Source: an uncultured Catenibacterium sp. (GTDB lineage: Bacteria; Bacillota_I; Bacilli_A; Erysipelotrichales; Coprobacillaceae). Taken from it: 34,247 nt of DNA. Numbering within the stretch: the first letter of the stretch is position 1; every line of letters begins with the position of its first letter. The stretch is from positions 1 through 34,247 of the forward strand of contig CAAFPB010000345.1 in NCBI GenBank assembly GCA_900764725.1, read 5' to 3'. The position numbers and the translations under genes were made by a program. Under the pieces are notes generated by a model. The model was not told where the DNA came from and searched no databases. It worked only from the letters and a program-made list of their open reading frames with translations. Positions 16,259 to 24,219 of the stretch are shown here, in pieces.

Positions 16259-18062
16259 ATTCATCATCCACAGATAAAATAGCCATGAATGCTTCCTGTG
16301 GAATTTCTACACTTCCTACAGCTTTCATACGCTTTTTACCTTCTTTCTGTTTTTCAAGAAGTTTCTTCTTACGTGAAATATCCCCACCATAACACTTTGC
16401 AAGAACATTCTTTCTAATTGCCTTAATATTAGTACGGGCAATAACACGTCCCTGAATAGCTGCCTGAACAGGAATCTCAAATTGCTGTCTTGGAATAATA
16501 GTCTTTAACTTCTCACAGATAATTCTTCCACGATCATATGCAAAATCCTTATGAACAATAGAAGATAATGCATCGACTACTTCTCCATTTAAAAGAATAT
16601 CCATCTTTGTTAAATTACTTGCACGATAGCCATGTAATTCATAATCAAATGAAGCATAGCCACGTGTACATGATTTTAATTTATCAAAGAAATCATAAAC
16701 AATTTCAGATAGTGGAATATAATAAATAACATTTCTTCTTGTATCATCAAGATATTCAATATCTACATATTCTCCACGCTTATTCTGACATAATTCCATA
16801 ATCGGTCCAATAAACTCATCAGGTGTCATAATTGCCGCACGTACATAAGGTTCTTCAATACGTGTAATTGTTGTTGGATCTGGTAAAAGTGCTGGGTTAT
16901 CTATTTCAATCATAGAACCATCACTCAAATATACGTTATAGATTACAGATGGTGCTGTCGCAATTAAATCAAGACCAAATTCTCTTTCTAGTCTTTCTTC
17001 AATAACATCCATATGTAATAATCCAAGGAAACCACAACGGAAACCAAATCCTAAAGCCTGAGATGTTTCAGGTTCATAAACAAGTGAAGAGTCACTTAAT
17101 GCAATCTTTTCAAGTGCTTCACGTAAATCTTTATATTTGACATTGTCAATAGGATAAAGACCACAATAAACCATTGGGTTCATACGTCTATAACCAGGTA
17201 ATGGCTCTGCCGCTTTATTTTCTAAAGTAGTAACTGTATCACCTACATGAACATCAGATATAGACTTGATACTAGCCGCAATCCAACCTACTTCACCTGT
17301 TACTAGTTCATCCTTCTTCACTTCACGAGGTGTATGCACACCACATTCAACAACTTCATAATCAGCATCACTTGCCATAAAATGAATATGGTCCCCTACT
17401 CTAATCTTACCTTCCTTAACGCAGACAAGAATAATAACACCTCTATAAGCATCATAGAAAGAGTCAAAGATCAAAGCCTGTGTAGGATTATTAATATCAC
17501 CACTAGGTGCAGGTATCTTAGTAACAACTTCTTCTAGTACCTGATCAATATTTAAGCCTGTCTTAGCTGAAATACGAGGTGCATCATCTGCAGGAAGACC
17601 AATTAAATCTTCTACTTCTTCTGCAACTCTATCAGGATCTGCACTAGGAAGATCAATTTTATTAATAACTGGAAGAATCTCTAAATTGTTATCTAATGCT
17701 AGATAAACATTCGCAAGAGTCTGTGCTTCTACACCCTGAGCTGCATCTACGACTAGGATAGCACCTTCACAAGCAGCTAGAGAGCGTGAAACCTCATACG
17801 AGAAATCGACATGGCCCGGTGTATCAATAAGATGCAAAAGATAAGTTTTACCGTCTTTTGCAGTATATGAAAGAGATACTGCATTTAACTTAATTGTAAT
17901 ACCACGTTCTCTTTCAAGTTCCATATCATCAAGTAACTGATCCTTCATATCACGATCAGCTACTGTGCCAGTTAATTGTAAAATTCTATCGGCAAGGGTA
18001 CTCTTACCATGGTCAATATGTGCGATAATTGAAAAGTTTCTAATAAGTGACTGATCAACCAT
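16257..18062 (-). CDS. lepA: Elongation factor 4 (LepA), ribosomal GTPase
   Basis: 601 residues. GTPase motifs are AHIDHGKST (G1), DTPGHVDF (G3) and [10 protein letters not shown] (G4), followed by EF-G-like domains II, III and V and the LepA-specific C-terminal domain ending in the [15 protein letters not shown] basic segment. It acts on elongating or initiating ribosomes and has been tied to 30S assembly and back-translocation. ATG at 18062 after AAGGAGG. It lies 18 bp from the short ssb gene and ends the trmB-to-lepA run. Confidence 0.97.
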   Translation of the reverse strand: MVDQSLIRNFSIIAHIDHGKSTLADRILQLTGTVADRDMKDQLLDDMELERERGITIKLNAVSLSYTAKDGKTYLLHLIDTPGHVDFSYEVSRSLAACEGAILVVDAAQGVEAQTLANVYLALDNNLEILPVINKIDLPSADPDRVAEEVEDLIGLPADDAPRISAKTGLNIDQVLEEVVTKIPAPSGDINNPTQALIFDSFYDAYRGVIILVCVKEGKIRVGDHIHFMASDADYEVVECGVHTPREVKKDELVTGEVGWIAASIKSISDVHVGDTVTTLENKAAEPLPGYRRMNPMVYCGLYPIDNVKYKDLREALEKIALSDSSLVYEPETSQALGFGFRCGFLGLLHMDVIEERLEREFGLDLIATAPSVIYNVYLSDGSMIEIDNPALLPDPTTITRIEEPYVRAAIMTPDEFIGPIMELCQNKRGEYVDIEYLDDTRRNVIYYIPLSEIVYDFFDKLKSCTRGYASFDYELHGYRASNLTKMDILLNGEVVDALSSIVHKDFAYDRGRIICEKLKTIIPRQQFEIPVQAAIQGRVIARTNIKAIRKNVLAKCYGGDISRKKKLLEKQKEGKKRMKAVGSVEIPQEAFMAILSVDDE

Positions 18063-18080
18063 AAATAAACCTCCTTATTT

Positions 18081-18428
18081 CTACATAGTCAGCGGTTTTT
18101 GAAGCTCTTTGAGTTTCTCATCAAGAACCTCGAAAGACTCTGCACGTACAGACATGACACGATATCCTTGATAATCGGGTTTGTCCTCAAGGTCATTCAA
18201 TCTTCCTTTTACTGCAATGACACTGCCAACATGACATGTATCATTAATCATTTCCGCTAAACCTCTCCATAAGATAATAGGAACTAGATCATAATCCCTA
18301 CATCCTTTCACTTCATCAAAAGGACGATAAACCATAATATGGATCAAAGCATCCTTTCGATAATTATTGATAATTTCATAATCAGGCATCTGAGCAAGTC
18401 TACCCAAAAGAAATACTTGATTATACAT
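18081..18428 (-). CDS. Short single-stranded DNA-binding protein (SSB paralogue)
   Basis: 115 residues forming an OB-fold: MYNQVFLLGRLAQMP at the start and VIAVKGRLNDLE...YRVMSVRAESFEVL at the end match SSB strands 1 and 4-5. The Gly-rich linker and acidic DDIPF-type tail of the housekeeping SSB are missing. In that respect it resembles the tail-less SsbB of B. subtilis, which serves transformation; a comG operon in the same window makes this role attractive but unproven. The ribosome binding site (GGAGGAGGTG) is embedded in a stable hairpin. Confidence 0.75.
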   Translation of the reverse strand: MYNQVFLLGRLAQMPDYEIINNYRKDALIHIMVYRPFDEVKGCRDYDLVPIILWRGLAEMINDTCHVGSVIAVKGRLNDLEDKPDYQGYRVMSVRAESFEVLDEKLKELQKPLTM

Positions 18429-18436
18429 ATAAAAAT

Positions 18437-18472
18437 CACCTCCTCCAAAAGACTTGTTTTAAGAAGAAGGTG
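18437..18472 (-). promoter_or_regulatory. Hairpin enclosing the ribosome binding site of the ssb-like gene
   Basis: On the minus strand CACCTTCTTC (18472-18463) pairs with GGAGGAGGTG (18446-18437) over 10 bp, counting two G-U pairs, and AAAA/TTTT can extend it inside. The entire Shine-Dalgarno is paired. ATTTTTAT follows the stem, so it might also act as a weak terminator. Confidence 0.55.
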
Positions 18473-18490
18473 AATACGGGTTAAATAAAA

Positions 18491-18814
18491 TTATTTCTTA
18501 TTTACAAAAGCGATTGCAATACCGCAATCATGTGCAATAGAAATGTCTGCATCCTCATCATTAAGATAAGGACTTCCGTCTTCATGATTCAAAATGACAA
18601 TATCATGAAATGAAATACCACCAATACCTAGATGATTTGCTTTTAAATAAGCTTCCTTAGCCGCAAAACGACCACCTAGATACTCTCTCTTACGCTTATC
18701 GGTAGGAAATGATTGAAATATCGCATATTCTTCATCTGACAAAATATGGCGAACAAATCTTTCATTTTCTATATCTAAGCGAGAAAGTTCAACGATATCA
18801 ACACCAATTCCCAT
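18491..18814 (-). CDS. acpS: Holo-[acyl-carrier-protein] synthase
   Basis: 107 residues, slightly short for AcpS. MGIGVDIVELSR contains the Mg-binding Asp6, and GRFAAKEAYLKA the second metal ligand Glu. The end DISIAHDCGIAIAFV fits the family. AcpS transfers 4'-phosphopantetheine from CoA to acyl carrier protein, activating it for fatty-acid synthesis. Its ATG overlaps the upstream stop by one base (TAATG). Confidence 0.94.
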   Translation of the reverse strand: MGIGVDIVELSRLDIENERFVRHILSDEEYAIFQSFPTDKRKREYLGGRFAAKEAYLKANHLGIGGISFHDIVILNHEDGSPYLNDEDADISIAHDCGIAIAFVNKK

Positions 18815-19461
18815 TAATCTTCAAACTTCTTTTCATAAAGATTCATGAGTTCATCATAGCTCATATCATCATTGATTTCTTCAATCAAAGGATCTTCATT
18901 CTCCATGTCATGTTTGAACTTACCAGTTCTCTCTTCAACAATTTTGAGGTCTTCTTGTGATTCAAGTGTTAAAGTAGATAAGTTCTTCAAGCGGTTTTCT
19001 ACAGAATCAATCACTTCACTGCTTTCCTTCTTGACTACCTTCTCTACCTTCTTTGCCTTTTTCACAACAGGCTTTTCTTCCTCAATTCCTTGAGCACCAT
19101 AAAAAGGACTTAATACCGGCACCACATCATCCTCACGTCTTTTTATTTTTTTCTTAACTGCTGGCTTTTTTTGTGGCACAGGATTATTAGATTCCTGTAC
19201 TCCGTTCATTGGAGAAATGATCTGACTCATGACATATTCTTGCTTTTTAGGCTTTTTAGGTTCTTCTTTCTTCTTCACTACAGGAACCTTTACTTCTATT
19301 TTTTGTTCTTCAACTTTCTTTTCTTCGTTATAAATCATAGGTTCACTGAATTTTTCTTTACGACGCTGTTCAATTACAGGATCCACATGTGGTGGTTCCT
19401 CTTTCTTTACAGTATCTTCAAAATCCATATCTTTACCCATAATCCAATCTGTAATTTTCAT
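18814..19461 (-). CDS. Disordered Lys/Glu-rich protein with repeated SP-x-x-G motifs
   Basis: I do not recognise this family. 215 residues, no signal peptide or membrane segment, dominated by Lys, Glu and Pro, so probably mostly disordered. Two short related motifs stand out: VMSQIISPMNG and VVPVLSPFYG, about 40-45 residues apart between basic stretches. The conserved-looking ends are MKITDWIMGK and SYDELMNLYEKKFED. Such spaced short motifs in a charged linker suggest a scaffold that binds one partner twice. I chose the ATG at 19461; a TTG at 19497 would overlap the thioredoxin-like gene. It is coupled to acpS. Confidence 0.7.
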   Translation of the reverse strand: MKITDWIMGKDMDFEDTVKKEEPPHVDPVIEQRRKEKFSEPMIYNEEKKVEEQKIEVKVPVVKKKEEPKKPKKQEYVMSQIISPMNGVQESNNPVPQKKPAVKKKIKRREDDVVPVLSPFYGAQGIEEEKPVVKKAKKVEKVVKKESSEVIDSVENRLKNLSTLTLESQEDLKIVEERTGKFKHDMENEDPLIEEINDDMSYDELMNLYEKKFED

Positions 19462-19483
19462 ATTCAACCCACACTTTCTTTTT

Positions 19484-19801
19484 TTAAATCGAATCAATGA
19501 AAGACTGGACTTCCTCCTGTGTCTTTCTTAATTTCGATACCAATCGTCCTAATTCCTGTCCTTTATCATAGGCAATAAAAGAAGGAATACCTAAGATATT
19601 TAATTCAATACATAAATCAAGCATATCATCACGATTTACATAATAGAATTGATATGCTGGATTATTTTCAACAACATGTTCTATATAGGTTTTCATATAA
19701 AGACAATCTGGACACCAGTCTGTAGAAAATACGATAATACATTTATTTTGGATTGCTTTTTTAAATTCTTCTAAAGAACGCAATTGAATGAGTTTATCCA
19801 T
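19484..19801 (-). CDS. Thioredoxin-like protein with a CPDC active site
   Basis: 105 residues with a thioredoxin fold: strand CIIVFSTDWCPDCLYMK carries the redox pair in WCPDC (residues 29-33), and LGIPSFIAY the cis-proline. The dipeptide PD replaces the GP of classical thioredoxin, which should change its redox potential and partners. Likely cytosolic (no signal). Its ATG overlaps the trmB stop by 8 bp. The substrate is unknown. Confidence 0.88.
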   Translation of the reverse strand: MDKLIQLRSLEEFKKAIQNKCIIVFSTDWCPDCLYMKTYIEHVVENNPAYQFYYVNRDDMLDLCIELNILGIPSFIAYDKGQELGRLVSKLRKTQEEVQSFIDSI

Positions 19802-20447
19802 TCATATCACCAAAATCAATATCAATTCTATAAATAGGGCCAAATGGTGAGAACTTCTTTTCATATTCAGTCATCACATTATCTTCATATCCTTCACTAT
19901 GATGAAGATCTAAACATACATCATGGAAACGTGCTCCATAATTGTTCATTGAAACAAGTGAAAATTCAAAGAATGGACGATTATCTGTCTTAAAAATCAA
20001 ATGACCTTCATCCTTTAAAATACTCTTATAAACATCCAAGAATGAAGAATAAGTCAATCTTCTCTTTGAATGTCTCTTTTTAGGCCAAGGATCACTGAAA
20101 TTTAAATAAACTGTATCAATCTCACCTTCTGCAAAGACTTCACCTAAAACTGCTGCATCTTCCTTCATAAAGCGAAGGTTTGGTAAAGTTTCCATTTCTA
20201 AAGATTTCTTTACCGCAATAGTTAGAACTGTTGAATATTTTTCAATACCAATAAAGTTGATATTTGGATTTCTTCTCGCATTTTCGATAATGAAATCACC
20301 TTTCCCCATTCCAATTTCAATCGCAATAGGGTTGTTATTTCCGAATACCTCATGCCACTTACCTAAGTGGTCACGTGGATTAATAAAAACTAAATCAGCA
20401 TGCTCTTGTAAAAAAGGCATCGCATCGGGATTATTTCTTAATCTCAT
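19794..20447 (-). CDS. trmB: tRNA (guanine-46-N7)-methyltransferase
   Basis: 217 residues. SAM-binding motif IEIGMGKGDF near residues 43-52, NFIGIEKYSTVL, and the TrmB signature LNFSDPWPKKRHSKRRL. Ends with the TEYEKKFSPFGPIYRI motif. It methylates G46 in the variable loop of tRNAs. GGAGG precedes the ATG at 20447; a TATAAT at 20468-20473 with a poor -35 could be its promoter. Confidence 0.96.
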   Translation of the reverse strand: MRLRNNPDAMPFLQEHADLVFINPRDHLGKWHEVFGNNNPIAIEIGMGKGDFIIENARRNPNINFIGIEKYSTVLTIAVKKSLEMETLPNLRFMKEDAAVLGEVFAEGEIDTVYLNFSDPWPKKRHSKRRLTYSSFLDVYKSILKDEGHLIFKTDNRPFFEFSLVSMNNYGARFHDVCLDLHHSEGYEDNVMTEYEKKFSPFGPIYRIDIDFGDMNG

Positions 20448-20483
20448 AAAACCTCCATATCAGTGTTATTATATCATAAAACG

Positions 20484-21179
20484 TTATAGTATGCTATTAA
20501 TTTCCTCATCTGTAAGTGGTCTGTAATGACCTAATTTTAAACTATCATCAAGTTTAAGTTCACCCATGCTGATACGCTTTAAATAAACAACTTCTTTACC
20601 ACATGCTTGAAACATTCTCTTTACCTGATGAAACTTACCTTCATAAATAGTTACTTCACACTCACTAATCTCATCACTCTTAATAATATTCAAAAAAGCT
20701 GGCATACATGTAAAATCTTCTAAAGGAATACCTTTTGTAAATGCATTTATGTCACCTATTCCAAGTCTGCCCTTCACTTTAACATAATAAGTTTTTTGGA
20801 CATGTGTTCTAGGTGAAAGAAGACGATGTGCTAACTGCCCATCATTGGTAATAAGTAAAAGACCTTCTGTATCCACATCAAGTCTACCTACCGGGAATAA
20901 ACCAGGATGATACTCTTTAATTAAATCAATGACAGTAGGATAAAGATTATCTTCTGTTGCACTCACATAACCATCTGGCTTATTCAACATATAATAAACA
21001 TATTTTGAATAAGTAATCTTTTCATCGCCTACATAAATCTCATCTTTTTCAGGATCCACATGAGTTCCTGATGATTTAATCTTCTTACCATTAGAAACAA
21101 CAGCTCCATCTTTTAAAAGCTGCTTTACATCTTTTCTTGAGCCATATCCACAATGCGCTAATAATTTATCAATTCTCAT
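20484..21179 (-). CDS. rsuA: RsuA-family 16S rRNA pseudouridine synthase
   Basis: 231 residues. N-terminal S4 domain (MRIDKLLAHCGYGSRKDVKQL) followed by the RsuA/RluB catalytic domain with GRLDVDTEGLLLITNDG (catalytic Asp) and KTYYVKVKG. FHQVKRMF is the third family motif. Expected target is U516 of 16S rRNA, although RluB/E/F-type relatives are similar. Overlaps the upstream lipoprotein gene by 11 bp. Confidence 0.92.
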   Translation of the reverse strand: MRIDKLLAHCGYGSRKDVKQLLKDGAVVSNGKKIKSSGTHVDPEKDEIYVGDEKITYSKYVYYMLNKPDGYVSATEDNLYPTVIDLIKEYHPGLFPVGRLDVDTEGLLLITNDGQLAHRLLSPRTHVQKTYYVKVKGRLGIGDINAFTKGIPLEDFTCMPAFLNIIKSDEISECEVTIYEGKFHQVKRMFQACGKEVVYLKRISMGELKLDDSLKLGHYRPLTDEEINSIL

Positions 21180-21660
21180 TCTTCACCTCAAAACAATAAC
21201 TATAACTTTCATCAGAATCAGATTCTTTTTGATCATAATGAACAAAAACCTTAAGTGTCTCTTTATTCTTAACTCTTCCTGATAAAGAAATGCCTTTATA
21301 AATATTCTTCTTTTTATCAACCACTCCAGGAATCATAGAATAAGTATCCTTATCAAAATATCCAATAGCCGGCTGATAATCATCTAAGCATGATGAACTA
21401 TATGAAATAGCCTTAATATTGTACATGTTCTCTTTTGGTTCATCAATGACTAATTCATATCTGTATCCTTCATCTATTTCTGTATAATACAATTTTACAT
21501 TCATTTTATCAGAAATATTATCGAATTTCTTACTTTTTTTGACATAAGACAAATCTTCTTTATATTTTTTCAATGTGCTATCTGAAATATCCGAATCTTT
21601 TGTCTTTGTTCCACATGCGGTCATAAACAAACAAAGCAAAATCACCAACAACTTCTTCAT
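21169..21660 (-). CDS. Small lipoprotein of unknown function
   Basis: 163 residues. MKKLLVILLCLFMTAC is a lipoprotein signal with the lipobox MTAC (Cys16), so the protein should be anchored on the outer face of the membrane. The mature part is Lys- and Asp-rich and beta-strand-like, with two further Cys (SSSCLDD and SYCFEV) that could pair. No domain is recognised. It is translationally coupled to rsuA, but no functional link is evident. TTTACG/18 bp/TATAAT lies upstream as a possible promoter. Confidence 0.8.
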   Translation of the reverse strand: MKKLLVILLCLFMTACGTKTKDSDISDSTLKKYKEDLSYVKKSKKFDNISDKMNVKLYYTEIDEGYRYELVIDEPKENMYNIKAISYSSSCLDDYQPAIGYFDKDTYSMIPGVVDKKKNIYKGISLSGRVKNKETLKVFVHYDQKESDSDESYSYCFEVKNEN

Positions 21661-21720
21661 ATAAACTGCCTCCTATTTAAAAATTATAACATTCTCATCT
21701 ATAGAACGTAAATACAATGT

Positions 21721-21750
21721 TAAAAAAAGAAGACAATTTCTTGTCTTCTT
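21721..21750 (-). terminator. Rho-independent terminator after the aldose epimerase gene
   Basis: 10-bp stem AAGAAGACAA/TTGTCTTCTT with a GAAA tetraloop, then four T on the minus strand. The stop codon (21749-21751) overlaps the hairpin. Confidence 0.85.
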
Positions 21751-22627
21751 ACTGGAAAATTTCAACTGCAAATTCGCAATTAAATGTTTCACCCTTCTTA
21801 AGTGCTACAGCACTTTCCTTATCTTTGAATTCTCCTTCAAAGTCAACATAGTCAGTATGTCCAACCCAAGGTTCAATGGCTAGTAAACCACCCACATGCT
21901 TGCTTGTCCAAAGTCCTAAATGATCAAAGCCCTTCATATAGAAGTTTAAGCTCTTATTATTAGTCAATGACTTTAATGAAACATAACGAGATTTAAAATG
22001 AGGCACTACTACTGCATCATTATCAAACATAGCTTGACGTACAAAGAAATGACGTTCATTATCAAATAAACGTTTTGTTTCATGAGACATTCCTTTTCTT
22101 TCTACATCAATAATTTTCTGATCTACTGTTTCATTCTGTTCAAATTCAATATAATAATCATTCGCATCTTCACCTTCAATAAATGGACAGGCAAATGCTG
22201 GATGACCACCAATCTGGAAATAGATCACATCTTCATTATGATTTTCTACTCTAAATTCAGCTTTTAATTTATTGTCTACTAATGTATATGTAACATATAA
22301 ATCAAATTCATATGGATACACCTTCTTGATTTCATCACTTGAAGATAGGTGAAATACAACATGTGTATCATCATGTTCATATACTTCATATTCTGTATTT
22401 CTAGAGAAGCCATGCTGATTCATATGATATTCTTTACCATCAATACGACATGTGCCATTCTTTAATGCACCGACAATTGGGAAAAGAACAGGTGCACTAT
22501 GCCCCCATAAACAAGGATCCTGTTTCCACATATAGTTGAGTCCATCCTGCATCCCAATAATCTTTGAAATTTCAGCACCCTTAGGATCAAATTGAGCTTC
22601 TAAATATTCATTTTTAATTGTAACCAT
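21749..22627 (-). CDS. Aldose 1-epimerase family protein, LacX type
   Basis: 292 residues. The galactose mutarotase fold is suggested by GAEISKIIGMQDGLNYMWKQDP at the N-terminus, NQHGFSRNTEY (catalytic His region), FQIGGHPAFACPF (second His) and the acid region AIEPWVGHTDYVD. LacX-type members are common beside sugar-catabolic genes and may interconvert anomers of sugars or sugar phosphates. It is 2 bp after nagA, so it may act on amino-sugar intermediates. GGAGGG is 6 bases before the ATG. Confidence 0.85.
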   Translation of the reverse strand: MVTIKNEYLEAQFDPKGAEISKIIGMQDGLNYMWKQDPCLWGHSAPVLFPIVGALKNGTCRIDGKEYHMNQHGFSRNTEYEVYEHDDTHVVFHLSSSDEIKKVYPYEFDLYVTYTLVDNKLKAEFRVENHNEDVIYFQIGGHPAFACPFIEGEDANDYYIEFEQNETVDQKIIDVERKGMSHETKRLFDNERHFFVRQAMFDNDAVVVPHFKSRYVSLKSLTNNKSLNFYMKGFDHLGLWTSKHVGGLLAIEPWVGHTDYVDFEGEFKDKESAVALKKGETFNCEFAVEIFQ

Positions 22628-22629
22628 AA

Positions 22630-23769
22630 CTACCCTCCAATTTTAGTTTCACCATTTAAAATAACTCTCTTAATATCGATTTCATCGTCAATAAGAATTA
22701 TATCAGCTACGCATCCTTCTTTAATACGTCCATAATCCTTTAAACCTAAATGATCTGCAGGATTCTTAGTTGCATAACCAATTGCTTCATATAATGGTAA
22801 ATCAAGATGTTTATATGCATTTCTTACACACTGATTTAAGTTTGCAGTAGAACCAGCAAGGTTACCTGATTTCAAGCGAGCCTGACCATCCTTTACATAA
22901 ACCTTCTGATTACCTAATTCATAAGTACCATCTGGAAGCATAGCAGCTTCTAGAGAGTCAGTAATTAAAATTAATTTATCTGCTCCCTTCATTTTAGATA
23001 AGATCTTAGCAGCAGGGAATGATACATGAATACCATCAAGAATAAGTTCTGCATATACTTCATCATGAAGCATTACAGCCCCTACAACACCTGGATCTCT
23101 ATGTTTTAAAGGAGTCATCGCATTATAAGTATGTGTACCTGAAGTTGCGCCTGCTTCAATACCTTTCACTGCTTCCTCATAAGTCGCATCAGTATGACCC
23201 ATAGAAACAACAACATTCTGTTCTCTTAAATATTTAATTAAATCTATTGCCCCATCAATTTCTGGTGCTAAAGAAATCTTCTTTACAAAATCAGGATGTT
23301 CACCTGCAAAAGATAAATAGTTTTCTACAGTAGGCGCAATCATACATTCTTCTGGCTGAGCGCCCTTATATTTCACACTAAAGAAAGGGCCTTCTAAGTG
23401 CATACCTAAAATCTTAGCACCTTCTACCTTATCCTTATTATCATAACCTGCTGCAATAGCTTTTTTAATATCAACAGCTGGCATAGTCATAGTTGTAGGT
23501 AAAAAACTAGTCACACCTGTCTTTAATTCTGATACAGAAATATTATTTAAATCCTTAAAAGTTGCATACATTGTATCGCTACCATTACGTCCATGAGTAT
23601 GTACATCAATCATACCAGGTGCAACATATAATCCCTTTGCATCAATAACTGTTTCATCAGTAGGAACACGATTACTGACTTCTGTAATCTTTCCATCTTC
23701 AAAAAATACATTTAATTCTTTAATAGAATCTTCTAAAATCACTTTACCATTTATAATAACGTTTTTCAT
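22630..23769 (-). CDS. nagA: N-acetylglucosamine-6-phosphate deacetylase
   Basis: 379 residues, normal length. Amidohydrolase fold with GMIDVHTHGRNGSDTM near residue 52, metal ligand Glu in LEGPFF, His in SMGHTDATYEE and HTYNAMTPLKHRDPG, and the catalytic Asp in LITDSLEAA. It removes acetate from GlcNAc-6-P, feeding amino-sugar recycling or catabolism. nagB is not next to it; the partner gene is an epimerase. Promoter and palindromes lie directly upstream. Confidence 0.95.
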   Translation of the reverse strand: MKNVIINGKVILEDSIKELNVFFEDGKITEVSNRVPTDETVIDAKGLYVAPGMIDVHTHGRNGSDTMYATFKDLNNISVSELKTGVTSFLPTTMTMPAVDIKKAIAAGYDNKDKVEGAKILGMHLEGPFFSVKYKGAQPEECMIAPTVENYLSFAGEHPDFVKKISLAPEIDGAIDLIKYLREQNVVVSMGHTDATYEEAVKGIEAGATSGTHTYNAMTPLKHRDPGVVGAVMLHDEVYAELILDGIHVSFPAAKILSKMKGADKLILITDSLEAAMLPDGTYELGNQKVYVKDGQARLKSGNLAGSTANLNQCVRNAYKHLDLPLYEAIGYATKNPADHLGLKDYGRIKEGCVADIILIDDEIDIKRVILNGETKIGG

Positions 23770-23789
23770 ATTGAAATCCTCCTTATACT

Positions 23790-23842
23790 ATTATAGCACA
23801 TATTTATCGTATAATGAAATTATACAAATTTTTATACGTATA
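23790..23842 (-). promoter_or_regulatory. nagA promoter region with two palindromes
   Basis: TATAAT at 23790-23795 serves as a -10 (weak -35). Upstream lie the perfect inverted repeat GTATAAT-GAA-ATTATAC (23809-23825) and the palindrome TATACGTATA (23833-23842). Position around the -35 fits a repressor operator, possibly of a GntR-type amino-sugar regulator; no such gene is in the window. Confidence 0.45.
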
Positions 23843-23858
23843 TATTTATATTTTAATG

Positions 23859-23888
23859 TAAAAAAAGAGCCTCCTGATAGAGACTCTT
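23859..23888 (-). terminator. Rho-independent terminator after rbfA
   Basis: 9-bp stem AAGAGTCTC/GAGGCTCTT (one G-U) with a 6-base loop, followed by T-rich sequence on the minus strand. The rbfA stop (23887-23889) overlaps the hairpin. Confidence 0.8.
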
Positions 23889-24216
23889 AGTGTAAATTCT
23901 TAATTAATTCTTCAATACGATTACCATATTCTAATGATTCATCTACCTTGAAAATTAATTCAGGACATTTTCTGATTTTTAATCTTCTAGCAAGTTGAGA
24001 ACGGATAAAACCTTTGCATCTTTCTAATGCTTGAAGACCTTTACCCTGATTTTTCATGAATGTCACATAAACCTTTGCGACAGACATATCATTAGTACAG
24101 CTTACTGAAGTAACAGTACACATATGTAATGCTGGATCTTTTACTTCATCACGAAGAATCAATGATAATTCTTTCATGATATAATGATTCATTTTATCAA
24201 CTTTTAATGAAGCCAT
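23887..24216 (-). CDS. rbfA: Ribosome-binding factor A
   Basis: 109 residues, KH-like fold with the RbfA pattern LILRDEVKDPAL near residue 20 and CKGFIRSQLARRLKIRKCPELIFKVDESLEYG in the second half. It binds the 30S subunit during late 16S rRNA maturation. It is 3 bp after infB and ends the operon; truB and ribF, which often follow rbfA, are absent. Confidence 0.95.
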   Translation of the reverse strand: MASLKVDKMNHYIMKELSLILRDEVKDPALHMCTVTSVSCTNDMSVAKVYVTFMKNQGKGLQALERCKGFIRSQLARRLKIRKCPELIFKVDESLEYGNRIEELIKNLH

Positions 24217-24219
24217 AAA

